Origin: Chrysiogenales bacterium
GTDB lineage: Bacteria > Acidobacteriota > Aminicenantia > UBA2199
NCBI GenBank assembly: GCA_004525465.1
Contig: SPCN01000115.1
Span: 1 to 7,077 of the forward strand
Direction of reading: 5' to 3'
DNA length: 7,077 nt
The translations under genes were made by a program, and so were the position numbers. A model generated the notes under the pieces. It was not told where the DNA came from and searched no databases. It saw only the letters and a list, made by a program, of their open reading frames with translations. This document shows positions 1-5,343 of this stretch, one piece after another (the first letter of the stretch is position 1; every line of letters begins with the position of its first letter).

Positions 1-112
1 ACATGAAGCCGTCAGTATGCATGTCGGTCCGGAGAATTGTCAAACTTTGCCTTTTGGTTTACTGTTCTGGAACCATATCTGAATTCACGGCCCTGCTGAG
101 ATTGGCGTAAAC

Positions 113-141
113 TTGCCATTGAATCAGATTCATTTTACAAT
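113..141 (+). promoter_or_regulatory. Probable sigma70 promoter of the amidohydrolase gene with internal palindrome
   Basis: A -35 box TTGCCA (113-118) and a -10 box TACAAT (136-141) are separated by exactly 17 bases. They lie about 70 bases upstream of the amidohydrolase start codon. The spacer contains a 13-bp palindrome, TGAATCAGATTCA (120-132), placed where a repressor could block RNA polymerase. The boxes and spacing are seen directly; the operator role is inference. Confidence 0.5.
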
Positions 142-211
142 GCATTTAATTTTCTAAAGAGATGCGGTCAATGTCATTCATTTTCAGGCGTTGGCTGGAG
201 GGAGTGAGATC

Positions 212-1135
212 ATGAAACTTTTGTACATCGTCTTTGGGCTCATTGGCACCATCTGCTTGCTGTCCGCCCAGGCGGATACAGGCAACGGCCTTCCCATCAT
301 CGACATGCACATGCATGCTTACCCGGCAGGGTTTAATGGCGAAGTGAACATGCCTAACCCGATGACGGGAAAACCATCCGGGGTGACGAGTGACGAGGAG
401 CTCCTGCGGGCGACTCTGAAGGAAATGCGCCGCTACTATATCGTCAAGGCCGTGGCCAGCGGGCCGCTTGAGTTTGTGCTGCGCTGGAAGTCGGCAGAGC
501 CAAAACGCATCATCGGCGGTGCTTATTTCGATGAGGCGACTTCGCTGCCGGATGTGGAGCGATTGCGGCAGCATTTCATGGCCGGGCAGCTGGGAGTGTT
601 GGGAGAACTTGTCGCCCAACATGCCGGACTTAGTTTGGCTGATCCTCTGTTCGAACCCTATCTGGCTCTTGCCGAAGAACTGGATGTCCCGGTTGGAATT
701 CATACGGGCTTGGGGCCGGAGGGGATACCCTATGCTTGTTGCCCCAAATTCCGCGTGACATACGGCAATCCCATTTCCTTTGAAGAAGTGCTGCTCCGGC
801 ACCCAAAGCTGCGCTTATACATCATGCACGGGGGTTGGCCGTATCTGGAAGAAACAAAGGCGATCATGTCCGTGTACCCCCAGGTGTATGCCGACCTGGC
901 CGTGATCAACTGGATCATCCCGCGGGAAGAATTCCATGAGTATCTCAGGGGTTTGATCCGCGCGGGACTGGGAAAACGCATCATGTTCGGATCCGACCAA
1001 ATGGTGTGGCCGGAGGCGATTGGCATGGCCATCGAGGGAATCGAATCGGCTGCATTTCTCTCCAAGGAGCAAAAGCGGGACATTTTTTACCACAATGCCG
1101 TACGCTTCCTGAGTTTAAAAGAGAATGGGGGGTAA
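212..1135 (+). CDS. Exported amidohydrolase-2 family metal-dependent hydrolase
   Basis: This is a 307-residue TIM-barrel hydrolase of the amidohydrolase-2 type (PF04909 family), whose members hydrolyse or decarboxylate small substrates using a bound metal. Visible metal and catalytic motifs are HMH (residues 33-35), GE at 131-132, GIHTG with His164, MHGGWP with His206, and GSD with Asp262, in the order and spacing expected of the family. Residues 1-21 form a signal peptide (hydrophobic core, cleavage likely after AQA), so the enzyme probably works outside the cytoplasm, which is less usual for this family. The ATG at 212 is preferred over an in-frame TTG at 191 because GGAGGGAG (197-204) sits 7 bases before it and the signal peptide begins there. 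The gene stands alone behind its own promoter. The substrate cannot be told from the sequence. Confidence 0.88.
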   Translation: MKLLYIVFGLIGTICLLSAQADTGNGLPIIDMHMHAYPAGFNGEVNMPNPMTGKPSGVTSDEELLRATLKEMRRYYIVKAVASGPLEFVLRWKSAEPKRIIGGAYFDEATSLPDVERLRQHFMAGQLGVLGELVAQHAGLSLADPLFEPYLALAEELDVPVGIHTGLGPEGIPYACCPKFRVTYGNPISFEEVLLRHPKLRLYIMHGGWPYLEETKAIMSVYPQVYADLAVINWIIPREEFHEYLRGLIRAGLGKRIMFGSDQMVWPEAIGMAIEGIESAAFLSKEQKRDIFYHNAVRFLSLKENGG

Positions 1136-1151
1136 GGGAAAATCGTGCATT

Positions 1152-1173
1152 GGGGACAGGTCTTTCATTATTA
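1152..1173 (+). repeat. Left copy of a 22-bp inverted repeat
   Basis: The sequence begins GGGGACAGGTCTTTC and ends ATTATTA. It matches the reverse complement of 2360-2381 at 21 of 22 positions (A/T difference at the fifth base). It begins 16 bases after the amidohydrolase stop codon. GGGG(A/T)CAGGTC-like sequences resemble repeats I associate with IS200-like/REP-associated (RAYT) transposases, but no transposase gene is present, so this could be a non-autonomous or relic element end. Confidence 0.7.
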
Positions 1174-1193
1174 GTTTTGCTGTGATAAGCTGA

Positions 1194-1328
1194 AATCATC
1201 GCCTGGCCGCAGGTTGGCTGTTCTTCATGTTCCTGGTCGGAGACAGGCACATCAATCCCGATTACTTCTCCCTCTTCCGCTTCGACGCCGGCTGGAAGAT
1301 CCTCAACAAGTTCTATGCCAATCATTGA
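1194..1328 (+). pseudogene. C-terminal remnant of an NTF2-like / putative lumazine-binding-fold gene
   Basis: An open frame runs from just after a TGA at 1191-1193 to a TGA at 1326-1328, about 44 codons, with no plausible start or ribosome binding site. Its end reads as the last strands of an NTF2-like (putative lumazine-binding, PF12893-type) domain: the pattern DYFSLFRFDAGWKILNKFY resembles the family ending TDYLSLLKIDGKWKIVNKxF. The rest of the domain (normally about 100 residues upstream) is missing, and the sequence before it is unrelated and repeat-like. I read it as the tail of a broken gene left beside the 22-bp repeat. Family assignment rests on about 25 residues recalled from memory, so it is tentative. 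Confidence 0.5.
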
Positions 1329-1370
1329 ATTTTCATGCGGCCGGGATTGATCAGCATGGGAGGTATGAAA

Positions 1371-2276
1371 ATGGCGAACGAAAGATCGGATCACTCAAGG
1401 TATGTTCTTCGTACTGCCTGGCTTTGGGCGCTGCTGTTCCTGGCCCAGGCGGTACCGGCGGCGGACCCGCCCAAGGTGGAGGTCTTCGCCCCGGGGGTCA
1501 TCAGCCTGCCGGAAAGGATCGAATTCTGCCTGGCCATGAGCCCTGACGAGCAGGAAATTTTCTTCACGGTCCGCAAGGCCGCCGGGCAATGGGAGATCCA
1601 TCATTCGCGCCGCCTTCAGGGGGCCTGGCAGGCATCCACGGTCGCCCCCTTCTTCGGCACCTTCAGCGACAGCGAGCCATCGCTCAGCCCCGACGGCCGG
1701 CGGCTTTATTTCAGCTCCAACCGACCCAGGCAGGCCGGCGCTCCGCCCGCAGATTTCGACATCTGGCTTGTCGAGCGTCATGACGACCGCTGGCCGGATC
1801 CGCGGCCGCTGCCCGAGCCGGTCAACGGGGCCGGGGACCAGTGGCGGGCCAGCCAGAGCCTGGACGGCACCCTTTTCTATTCATCGCGGGGACTGTGGCG
1901 CTGCGCCTTTGACGGCACAGCGGTCACGCCGCCGGTCCGGCTCTTTGATCCGCAAGCGCCGGGCGCCCTGGTCGGCGGCCACGCCTTTGTCGCCCCCGAC
2001 CAGAGCTACCTGCTCACCGCCTGGATGAACGGGCCCGGGGGGCGGGGCGGCTGGGACATCTATGTCAGCTTTCGCGATCCGCAGGGCAATTGGGGCCCGT
2101 CGATCAACCTGGGTGACGAGGTGAACACCGCCGCCGGCGAGGATTTCCCGCTGGTCTCGCCGAGCGGGCGCGACCTTTATTTCTTCAGGTATCAAAAAAA
2201 CGAGGCTGGCGAAAGCGGAGATATCTACCGCATTGACGCGAGCTTTCTTGACACTCTCAGGAAAAAAGCGCAATGA
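1371..2276 (+). CDS. Exported PD40 (WD40-like) beta-propeller protein
   Basis: This is a 301-residue protein with an N-terminal signal peptide (basic stretch to residue 14, hydrophobic core 15-29, likely cleavage after PAA at 29-31), followed by repeats of the PD40/TolB-like propeller type. Signatures are SLSPDGRRLYFSSNRP (104-119), DFDIWLVER (128-136), a GGWDIYVSFRDPQGNWG blade (226-242) followed by NLGDEVNT, and a closing SPSGRDLYFFR (263-273). Such proteins are periplasmic or surface scaffolds that bind peptides, glycans or other proteins; no catalytic residues are evident. ATG 1371 is chosen because GGGAGG (1358-1363) is 7 bases upstream; in-frame ATGs at 1335, 1356 and 1365 are less well placed. 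The gene is strongly GC-rich compared with nrfHA next door, which it meets tail to tail. It contains one copy of the 42-bp repeat (2013-2054). Its partner is unknown. Confidence 0.82.
   Translation: MANERSDHSRYVLRTAWLWALLFLAQAVPAADPPKVEVFAPGVISLPERIEFCLAMSPDEQEIFFTVRKAAGQWEIHHSRRLQGAWQASTVAPFFGTFSDSEPSLSPDGRRLYFSSNRPRQAGAPPADFDIWLVERHDDRWPDPRPLPEPVNGAGDQWRASQSLDGTLFYSSRGLWRCAFDGTAVTPPVRLFDPQAPGALVGGHAFVAPDQSYLLTAWMNGPGGRGGWDIYVSFRDPQGNWGPSINLGDEVNTAAGEDFPLVSPSGRDLYFFRYQKNEAGESGDIYRIDASFLDTLRKKAQ
2013..2054 (+). repeat. Direct repeat copy 1 (inside the PD40 gene)
   Basis: These 42 bases recur at 4631-4672 in the same orientation with two mismatches (CC versus TT at 2020-2021 / 4638-4639). The last 33 bases (2022-2054) are identical, including a GGGCCCGGGGGGCGGGGCGG core. 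Here the sequence is a natural part of the PD40 protein (around residues 215-228, in the MNGPGGRGGW turn), so this copy looks like the parent. Confidence 0.9.
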
Positions 2277-2314
2277 GTTCCGAGCTCTTGGGATGGTGCT
2301 GGTAGTTTTTAATC

Positions 2315-2362
2315 ATGGGAAAAACGAGCTGGCAGGAGATTGTCGCGGAGGGGAAAAAGTAA
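2315..2362 (+). pseudogene. Possible truncated 5' end of a gene (15 codons)
   Basis: An ATG at 2315 opens a 15-codon frame, MGKTSWQEIVAEGKK, ending at a TAA whose first base (2360) is the first base of the right inverted repeat. The peptide looks like an ordinary protein N-terminus (TSWQEIVAE), as if a gene had been cut by the repeat. No good ribosome binding site precedes it. The reading may be chance. Confidence 0.22.
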
Positions 2363-2381
2363 TAATGAAAGACCTGACCCC
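2360..2381 (-). repeat. Right copy of the 22-bp inverted repeat
   Basis: Read on the minus strand it begins GGGGTCAGGTCTTTC and matches 1152-1173 at 21 of 22 positions. Together the two copies face each other and enclose about 1.2 kb containing the dead NTF2-like tail, the PD40 gene and the 15-codon fragment. Confidence 0.7.
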
Positions 2382-2396
2382 GTTTCTTCCTCGGGG
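2378..2396 (-). terminator. Possible terminator hairpin for nrfHA
   Basis: On the minus strand, downstream of the nrfA stop codon, CCCCG and CGGGG can pair across a 9-base loop. A U-rich run follows in the RNA (within the repeat, ...TCTTTCATTATTAC then TTTTT). The stem is only five pairs plus a possible G-U, so this is a weak candidate. It overlaps the tip of the right inverted repeat and may instead belong to that element. Confidence 0.3.
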
Positions 2397-2448
2397 CAAT
2401 GAGCAGAAGAAAATATTCCTCAGCGACCGCAATTCATTGTGTGCCGGG

Positions 2449-3897
2449 TTAGTTTGCTTTGTTTTCCCATTGGGGTAAGGTTTCTTGCCGGAATGCTTCT
2501 TTTTTCTTTTTTAACGAAGGCATGTCCAGGCCAAGATAAGACTGCGCTTTCGCTTTGGTCGAAATATCCGGCAGGGCCACCGCATCGGTCTTGCCATGCT
2601 TGCTTAAGACGCGGACCAAAGACAGTCGGGCTTGTCCGGCCTGTTCAATGGCATTGCCCAGGATTCGGGCCGATTCCAGGGGTGCATGAAAACTGGCCCC
2701 ATGACTGGCTGCAACAAAATCCCAGCGCCATTGCGCTTTGCGGATGAAAGCGAGTATGGGTTCCATTTCCTGTGTCGTAGCCCCCAGATCCCAGGCGGTT
2801 TTAGCTTCGATGTGTGCTCTCACCAACAGGTCTTCGGCACGGGTACGCAGTTCGCTGATTTTATCCTGACGTTCGTACACGCTGTTTCGTAGCGTTTCTT
2901 CACTTTCGCGATGACAGACCAGACAGGTGTTGGCGATATTGTTTAAAGGACTCTGGACTTTGTGATTGGAAAATTTAACACCACCTTCGCTCCGATAGGG
3001 CATATGACAATCGGCGCAAGCCAGTCCTCGTTGGGCATGAATACCGAGTTGGAAGGTTTCCCAATCCGGATGCTGGGGTTTTACAATCGGGGTGCGGCTG
3101 AGTTTGTGTGTAAAGTCTTTGAACTGATACTCGTCGTAATACGCTTCCATCGCTTCTACGGTTGTGCCTCTATCCCACGGCAAGGTCAGGTATTTGCCAT
3201 CGTCCTTAAAATAATACTCGATATGGCACTGCGCGCAGACCAGGGACCTCATTTCCTGATGGGTTGCCTTTTTGATGTCATTGCCCTGACGCTGGAAAGC
3301 CTCGACCAGGGCCGGCCGGCTGATGCGAAGATTCAGGGTCTTGGGATCATGACAGTCCAGACATCCGATGGCATTGGTGATTTCCGGGCCCAGATGCATC
3401 CACGTATCCTTATAAAAATCAGCCACACCCAGGTGGTTCATCAGGCGCGGCACATTCGAGCTTTTGCATGTCCAGCAGGTGCCGGGCGCGGTCTCGTCGG
3501 TACGCAAGGTATTACGGATATCGGTAACTGAATAATAGTGTCCACGCCCCTGATTGTAGTCTTTGGAAAAACCATAGCCGGCCCAGAGAACAACCAAGCG
3601 GGGATTGATTTCCAGCATGTCGATCATGGTGCTGCCGTTGTACTTGCTTTTAAAACTTGTGTCCTGTGTGGCTTTCCAGGAATCATATTCGCGTGGGAAA
3701 TTTTTACCCCAGACCGCGCTGTCGGATTCCTGCTCTCCAATGGGTGTGATCCACTCAAAACTTTTTTTGGATTCCAGCCGCCGCTCGGAGATGGAAGTCG
3801 CAAACAATCCCAGGAGGAAGACCGCGCCCAGGGTTCCTAAAAAGAGGAGCCATCCCAGCCAGGGTTTTTTTTGGATGGTATCAGCTAGTTTGTTCAT
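2449..3897 (-). CDS. nrfA: Cytochrome c nitrite reductase catalytic subunit NrfA
   Basis: Pentaheme enzyme that reduces nitrite to ammonium with six electrons in the periplasm (dissimilatory nitrite reduction to ammonium). The 482 residues contain the active-site heme motif CWTCK (141-145), where lysine replaces histidine as is diagnostic for NrfA, and four CxxCH hemes at 179, 221, 294 and 325. Catalytic residues matching E. coli NrfA are Arg132, Tyr228 and His276. The calcium site is present (Glu227, Tyr228, Lys273, Gln275 in KPQH), so this is the calcium-dependent type. The C-terminal helices include the conserved QWRWDF and ASHG regions, and the protein ends normally (PQWENKAN). The N-terminus has a hydrophobic segment (about 14-34) acting as signal or membrane anchor. 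It begins 5 bases after the nrfH stop, with its ribosome binding site AAGGAG overlapping the nrfH stop, so the two are translated together. All key residues are intact. Confidence 0.97.
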   Translation of the reverse strand: MNKLADTIQKKPWLGWLLFLGTLGAVFLLGLFATSISERRLESKKSFEWITPIGEQESDSAVWGKNFPREYDSWKATQDTSFKSKYNGSTMIDMLEINPRLVVLWAGYGFSKDYNQGRGHYYSVTDIRNTLRTDETAPGTCWTCKSSNVPRLMNHLGVADFYKDTWMHLGPEITNAIGCLDCHDPKTLNLRISRPALVEAFQRQGNDIKKATHQEMRSLVCAQCHIEYYFKDDGKYLTLPWDRGTTVEAMEAYYDEYQFKDFTHKLSRTPIVKPQHPDWETFQLGIHAQRGLACADCHMPYRSEGGVKFSNHKVQSPLNNIANTCLVCHRESEETLRNSVYERQDKISELRTRAEDLLVRAHIEAKTAWDLGATTQEMEPILAFIRKAQWRWDFVAASHGASFHAPLESARILGNAIEQAGQARLSLVRVLSKHGKTDAVALPDISTKAKAQSYLGLDMPSLKKKKEAFRQETLPQWENKAN

Positions 3898-3902
3898 GAT
3901 GA

Positions 3903-4523
3903 TTACTCCTTTTTCTTTTTCTGATGCCGCATTTCAGGAAACTGTTCTGAGATCCAATTTGGAAGCGGAGCCGCCAGTTTGGGTACCTGAGCATTCGGCA
4001 AAGCAGACAGGCTGTGTTGTCGCCCATGCGGTGTTTCGCGATGACACTCCCAGCACACACGCTCGGGTTGACACTGGGCCGGCATCAGCGAAGCGACTTG
4101 GTCAACGGTCTTCGTGTGGCAGCGCAGACAATTATCATGCACGGCCCGCATACCCGCAGGTTTTATTTCCAGGACCTGCGGCTCCAGGTGAAAAGTAAAC
4201 ATGGCCGAATGCCGCAAGCCGTCGGTTGCTTTAAACACATATTTTTTAATGACATTGTCATGCGGCACATGACAGTCATTGCAGGTGGCCACGTGCGCAT
4301 GACTGCTTTTTTCCCACGTGCCATAATGCGTGGTCATGACATGACAATTGATGCACGCTTTTGGATCATCCGAGGCATACGACCAGGCATTGGACAGATA
4401 GATGGCCAATAGTCCCAACCCCAGTCCCAGTCCAGCCAGAACCAGAAAAGGCAATTGCCATGCTGGCGGCAGCACTAAATGGGACCATAGCCGGCGTATG
4501 TACTTTTTGAGTGTGCTGAGCAT
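3903..4523 (-). CDS. nrfH: Cytochrome c nitrite reductase small subunit NrfH (quinol dehydrogenase)
   Basis: Membrane-anchored tetraheme cytochrome of the NapC/NirT/NrfH family that oxidises menaquinol and passes electrons to NrfA. The 206 residues have a basic N-terminus, one transmembrane helix (about 22-44, rich in Gly and Leu) and four CxxCH hemes at 57, 81, 132 and 157. The first, CINCHVM, carries Met63 two residues after the heme histidine, the position of the unusual axial ligand of heme 1 in Desulfovibrio NrfH. The end has the family-typical TPHGRQHSLSALPNA stretch followed by a lysine-rich tail. It is the first gene of a two-gene operon with nrfA. No nrfBCD genes are present, so this is the NrfHA rather than the enterobacterial NrfABCD arrangement. 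A weak AAGGA site precedes the ATG by about 4 bases. Confidence 0.96.
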   Translation of the reverse strand: MLSTLKKYIRRLWSHLVLPPAWQLPFLVLAGLGLGLGLLAIYLSNAWSYASDDPKACINCHVMTTHYGTWEKSSHAHVATCNDCHVPHDNVIKKYVFKATDGLRHSAMFTFHLEPQVLEIKPAGMRAVHDNCLRCHTKTVDQVASLMPAQCQPERVCWECHRETPHGRQHSLSALPNAQVPKLAAPLPNWISEQFPEMRHQKKKKE

Positions 4524-4557
4524 GGAATCCTTGTGGATATGGCATGAAATTAAAATC

Positions 4558-4597
4558 TTTTAACAATGGTAATATAATTAAGTCAACAATGTCAATG
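4558..4597 (-). promoter_or_regulatory. Candidate promoter region for nrfHA
   Basis: Read on the minus strand, this AT-rich stretch holds tandem TTGACA (4590-4595) and TTGACT (4581-4586) boxes. The second is 17 bases from TTAAAA (4558-4563), which would start transcription about 25-30 bases before nrfH. The heptamer CATTGTT occurs twice, 23 bases apart, and could be an activator site. I see no convincing FNR-type TTGAT-N4-ATCAA box, though nitrite reductase operons are often controlled by oxygen and nitrite. The -10 match is poor, so exact boundaries are uncertain. Confidence 0.35.
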
Positions 4598-4630
4598 GAC
4601 TGTATTGATGGGTATAAAAGGTGATATAGC

Positions 4631-4672
4631 CTCACCGTTTGGATGAACGGGCCCGGGGGGCGGGGCGGCTGG
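4631..4672 (+). repeat. Direct repeat copy 2 (fused to kinase remnant)
   Basis: This is a 42-base copy of 2013-2054 with two mismatches and 33 identical terminal bases. The sequence before it is AT-rich nrfH upstream DNA and the sequence after it encodes a kinase tail, so this PD40-derived patch lies between two unrelated sequences. It is read here in a different frame from that used in the PD40 gene. The spacing between copies is 2618 bases. Confidence 0.9.
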
Positions 4673-4842
4673 TAACGCTCGCCATACAGGATAACGGCAT
4701 TGGGCTCCCGGACGGGTTTGACCTCCATTCATCAAGGGGATTTGGACTCACACTGGTAGAAATGCTCAGCCGGCAACTAAATGGGAACTTTTCAATGAAA
4801 AACCATTCTGGCACCTTATGCACAATTGAATTTGCATTGTAA
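4639..4842 (+). pseudogene. C-terminal remnant of a sensor histidine kinase (HATPase domain)
   Basis: The frame encodes the second half of a GHKL ATPase domain: LVTLAIQDNGIGLP (G1 box), then SRGFGLTLVEMLSRQLNG (G2 box and following helix), then a final strand ending TIEFAL. This pattern is typical of the HisKA_2/HWE-like cytoplasmic kinases often attached to PAS domains. The histidine-bearing helix, the N box and all sensor domains are absent. An in-frame TAG at 4627-4629 lies just upstream, and the frame enters directly from the 42-bp repeat. A TTG at 4639 could formally start a 67-residue product, but without the N box it could not bind ATP as a kinase. I read it as a truncated, dead gene whose break point lies in or next to the repeat. 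Confidence 0.75.
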
Positions 4843-4902
4843 GGACCCGAGCGGCAATCAGCGGCACCGTTCCCGGATTGCGGTCCCGGCGCCGCCTCAA
4901 CA

Positions 4903-4931
4903 TTGACATTGCCGGAAATGATTCCTAGAAT
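4903..4931 (+). promoter_or_regulatory. Strong sigma70-type promoter of the DUF6506 gene
   Basis: A consensus -35 TTGACA (4903-4908) and a -10 TAGAAT (4926-4931, five of six) are separated by exactly 17 bases. Transcription would start near 4938, leaving a leader of only about 14 bases that contains AGGAGG (4941-4946), five bases before the ATG. This predicts strong, possibly constitutive expression. Confidence 0.65.
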
Positions 4932-4951
4932 GTCGGCATAAGGAGGAAGCC

Positions 4952-5269
4952 ATGGCCTTTAAAGCGCTATTCATTGCCCATGCTCCCGATGCCGATGTGG
5001 ACAAGCATAACAATCTCATCGATACCGGGAAATACAAACTTTATACTTATGTCGTAAGATCGCAGGCGGAAGCGAAAAAAGTTTGCCAGGATCTTTATGA
5101 AAAAGAAAAGATAGATTCGGTATTGCTTTGCCCCGGCTTCACCCATAAGGATGTAGGCGAGATCTTCGAAGCTCTCGAAAAAAAAGTAGCTGTTTGTGTT
5201 TCAAGGGGCGATGGTCCCTCCGCCAAGATTACCGCTCCTGTTTTGCAAAGAGAATTTTTTGGGAAATAG
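4952..5269 (+). CDS. DUF6506 family protein
   Basis: A 105-residue soluble protein that I recognise as DUF6506-like from its opening MAFKALFIAHAPDAD and the central LLCPGFTHKDVGEI (58-71) and VSRGDGPSAKI (83-93) blocks. It has no signal peptide or membrane segment, so it is cytoplasmic. The alternating strands and helices and the conserved Cys60, His65 and the RGDGPS turn suggest a small alpha/beta fold with a ligand pocket, but no activity is known to me. The start is fixed by a strong AGGAGG five bases upstream and the near-consensus promoter before that. It is followed after 74 bases by a GAF gene in the same direction, which may be co-transcribed. Length is near what I expect for the family. 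Confidence 0.75.
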   Translation: MAFKALFIAHAPDADVDKHNNLIDTGKYKLYTYVVRSQAEAKKVCQDLYEKEKIDSVLLCPGFTHKDVGEIFEALEKKVAVCVSRGDGPSAKITAPVLQREFFGK

Positions 5270-5299
5270 GATGGGGTCGTTGCTTTTATTTTGACATTC

Positions 5300-5318
5300 G
5301 ATCTGCTAAGATCAGATC
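5300..5318 (+). promoter_or_regulatory. Inverted repeat, possible operator for the GAF gene
   Basis: GATCTG and CAGATC form perfect 6-base arms around a 7-base spacer, immediately downstream of a consensus -35 box TTGACA (5291-5296). An extended -10-like TGCTAAGAT (5304-5312) lies inside the dyad. Its place, between the -35 box and the ribosome binding site, is where a repressor would bind. The matching -10 at 17-base spacing is poor, so the promoter itself is uncertain. Confidence 0.35.
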
Positions 5319-5343
5319 ACGAAAATGGAGGAGGACTCGCACC

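Noticed and set aside
2..82. Possible C-terminal end of an upstream gene at the left edge
   Set aside because: Twenty-six open codons at the edge with no recognisable sequence; cannot be supported.
146..802. Long minus-strand ORF (218 codons) opposite the amidohydrolase
   Set aside because: The plus strand has clear family motifs, signal peptide and ribosome binding site; the minus frame shows no recognisable domain and is an antisense shadow.
1214..1546. 110-codon plus-strand ORF overlapping the start of the PD40 gene
   Set aside because: It runs out of frame with both the NTF2-like tail and the PD40 gene, and has no ribosome binding site or recognisable domain.
2233..2478. 81-codon plus-strand ORF after the PD40 gene
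   Set aside because: It starts inside the PD40 gene, passes through the repeat and lacks a ribosome binding site; chance reading frame.
3463..3477. CWTCK instead of CxxCH in NrfA as a missing heme ligand
   Set aside because: Lysine-ligated CxxCK is the normal active-site heme motif of NrfA, not a defect.
2962..4198. Plus-strand ORFs (2962-3531, 3538-3840, 3605-4198) opposite nrfA and nrfH
   Set aside because: They are antisense to heme-binding genes with intact CxxCH motifs; their composition mirrors those codons and no start signals are seen.
5194..5343. Longer N-terminus for the GAF protein
   Set aside because: The extension overlaps DUF6506 and reads as low-quality sequence, whereas ATG 5344 has a strong ribosome binding site.
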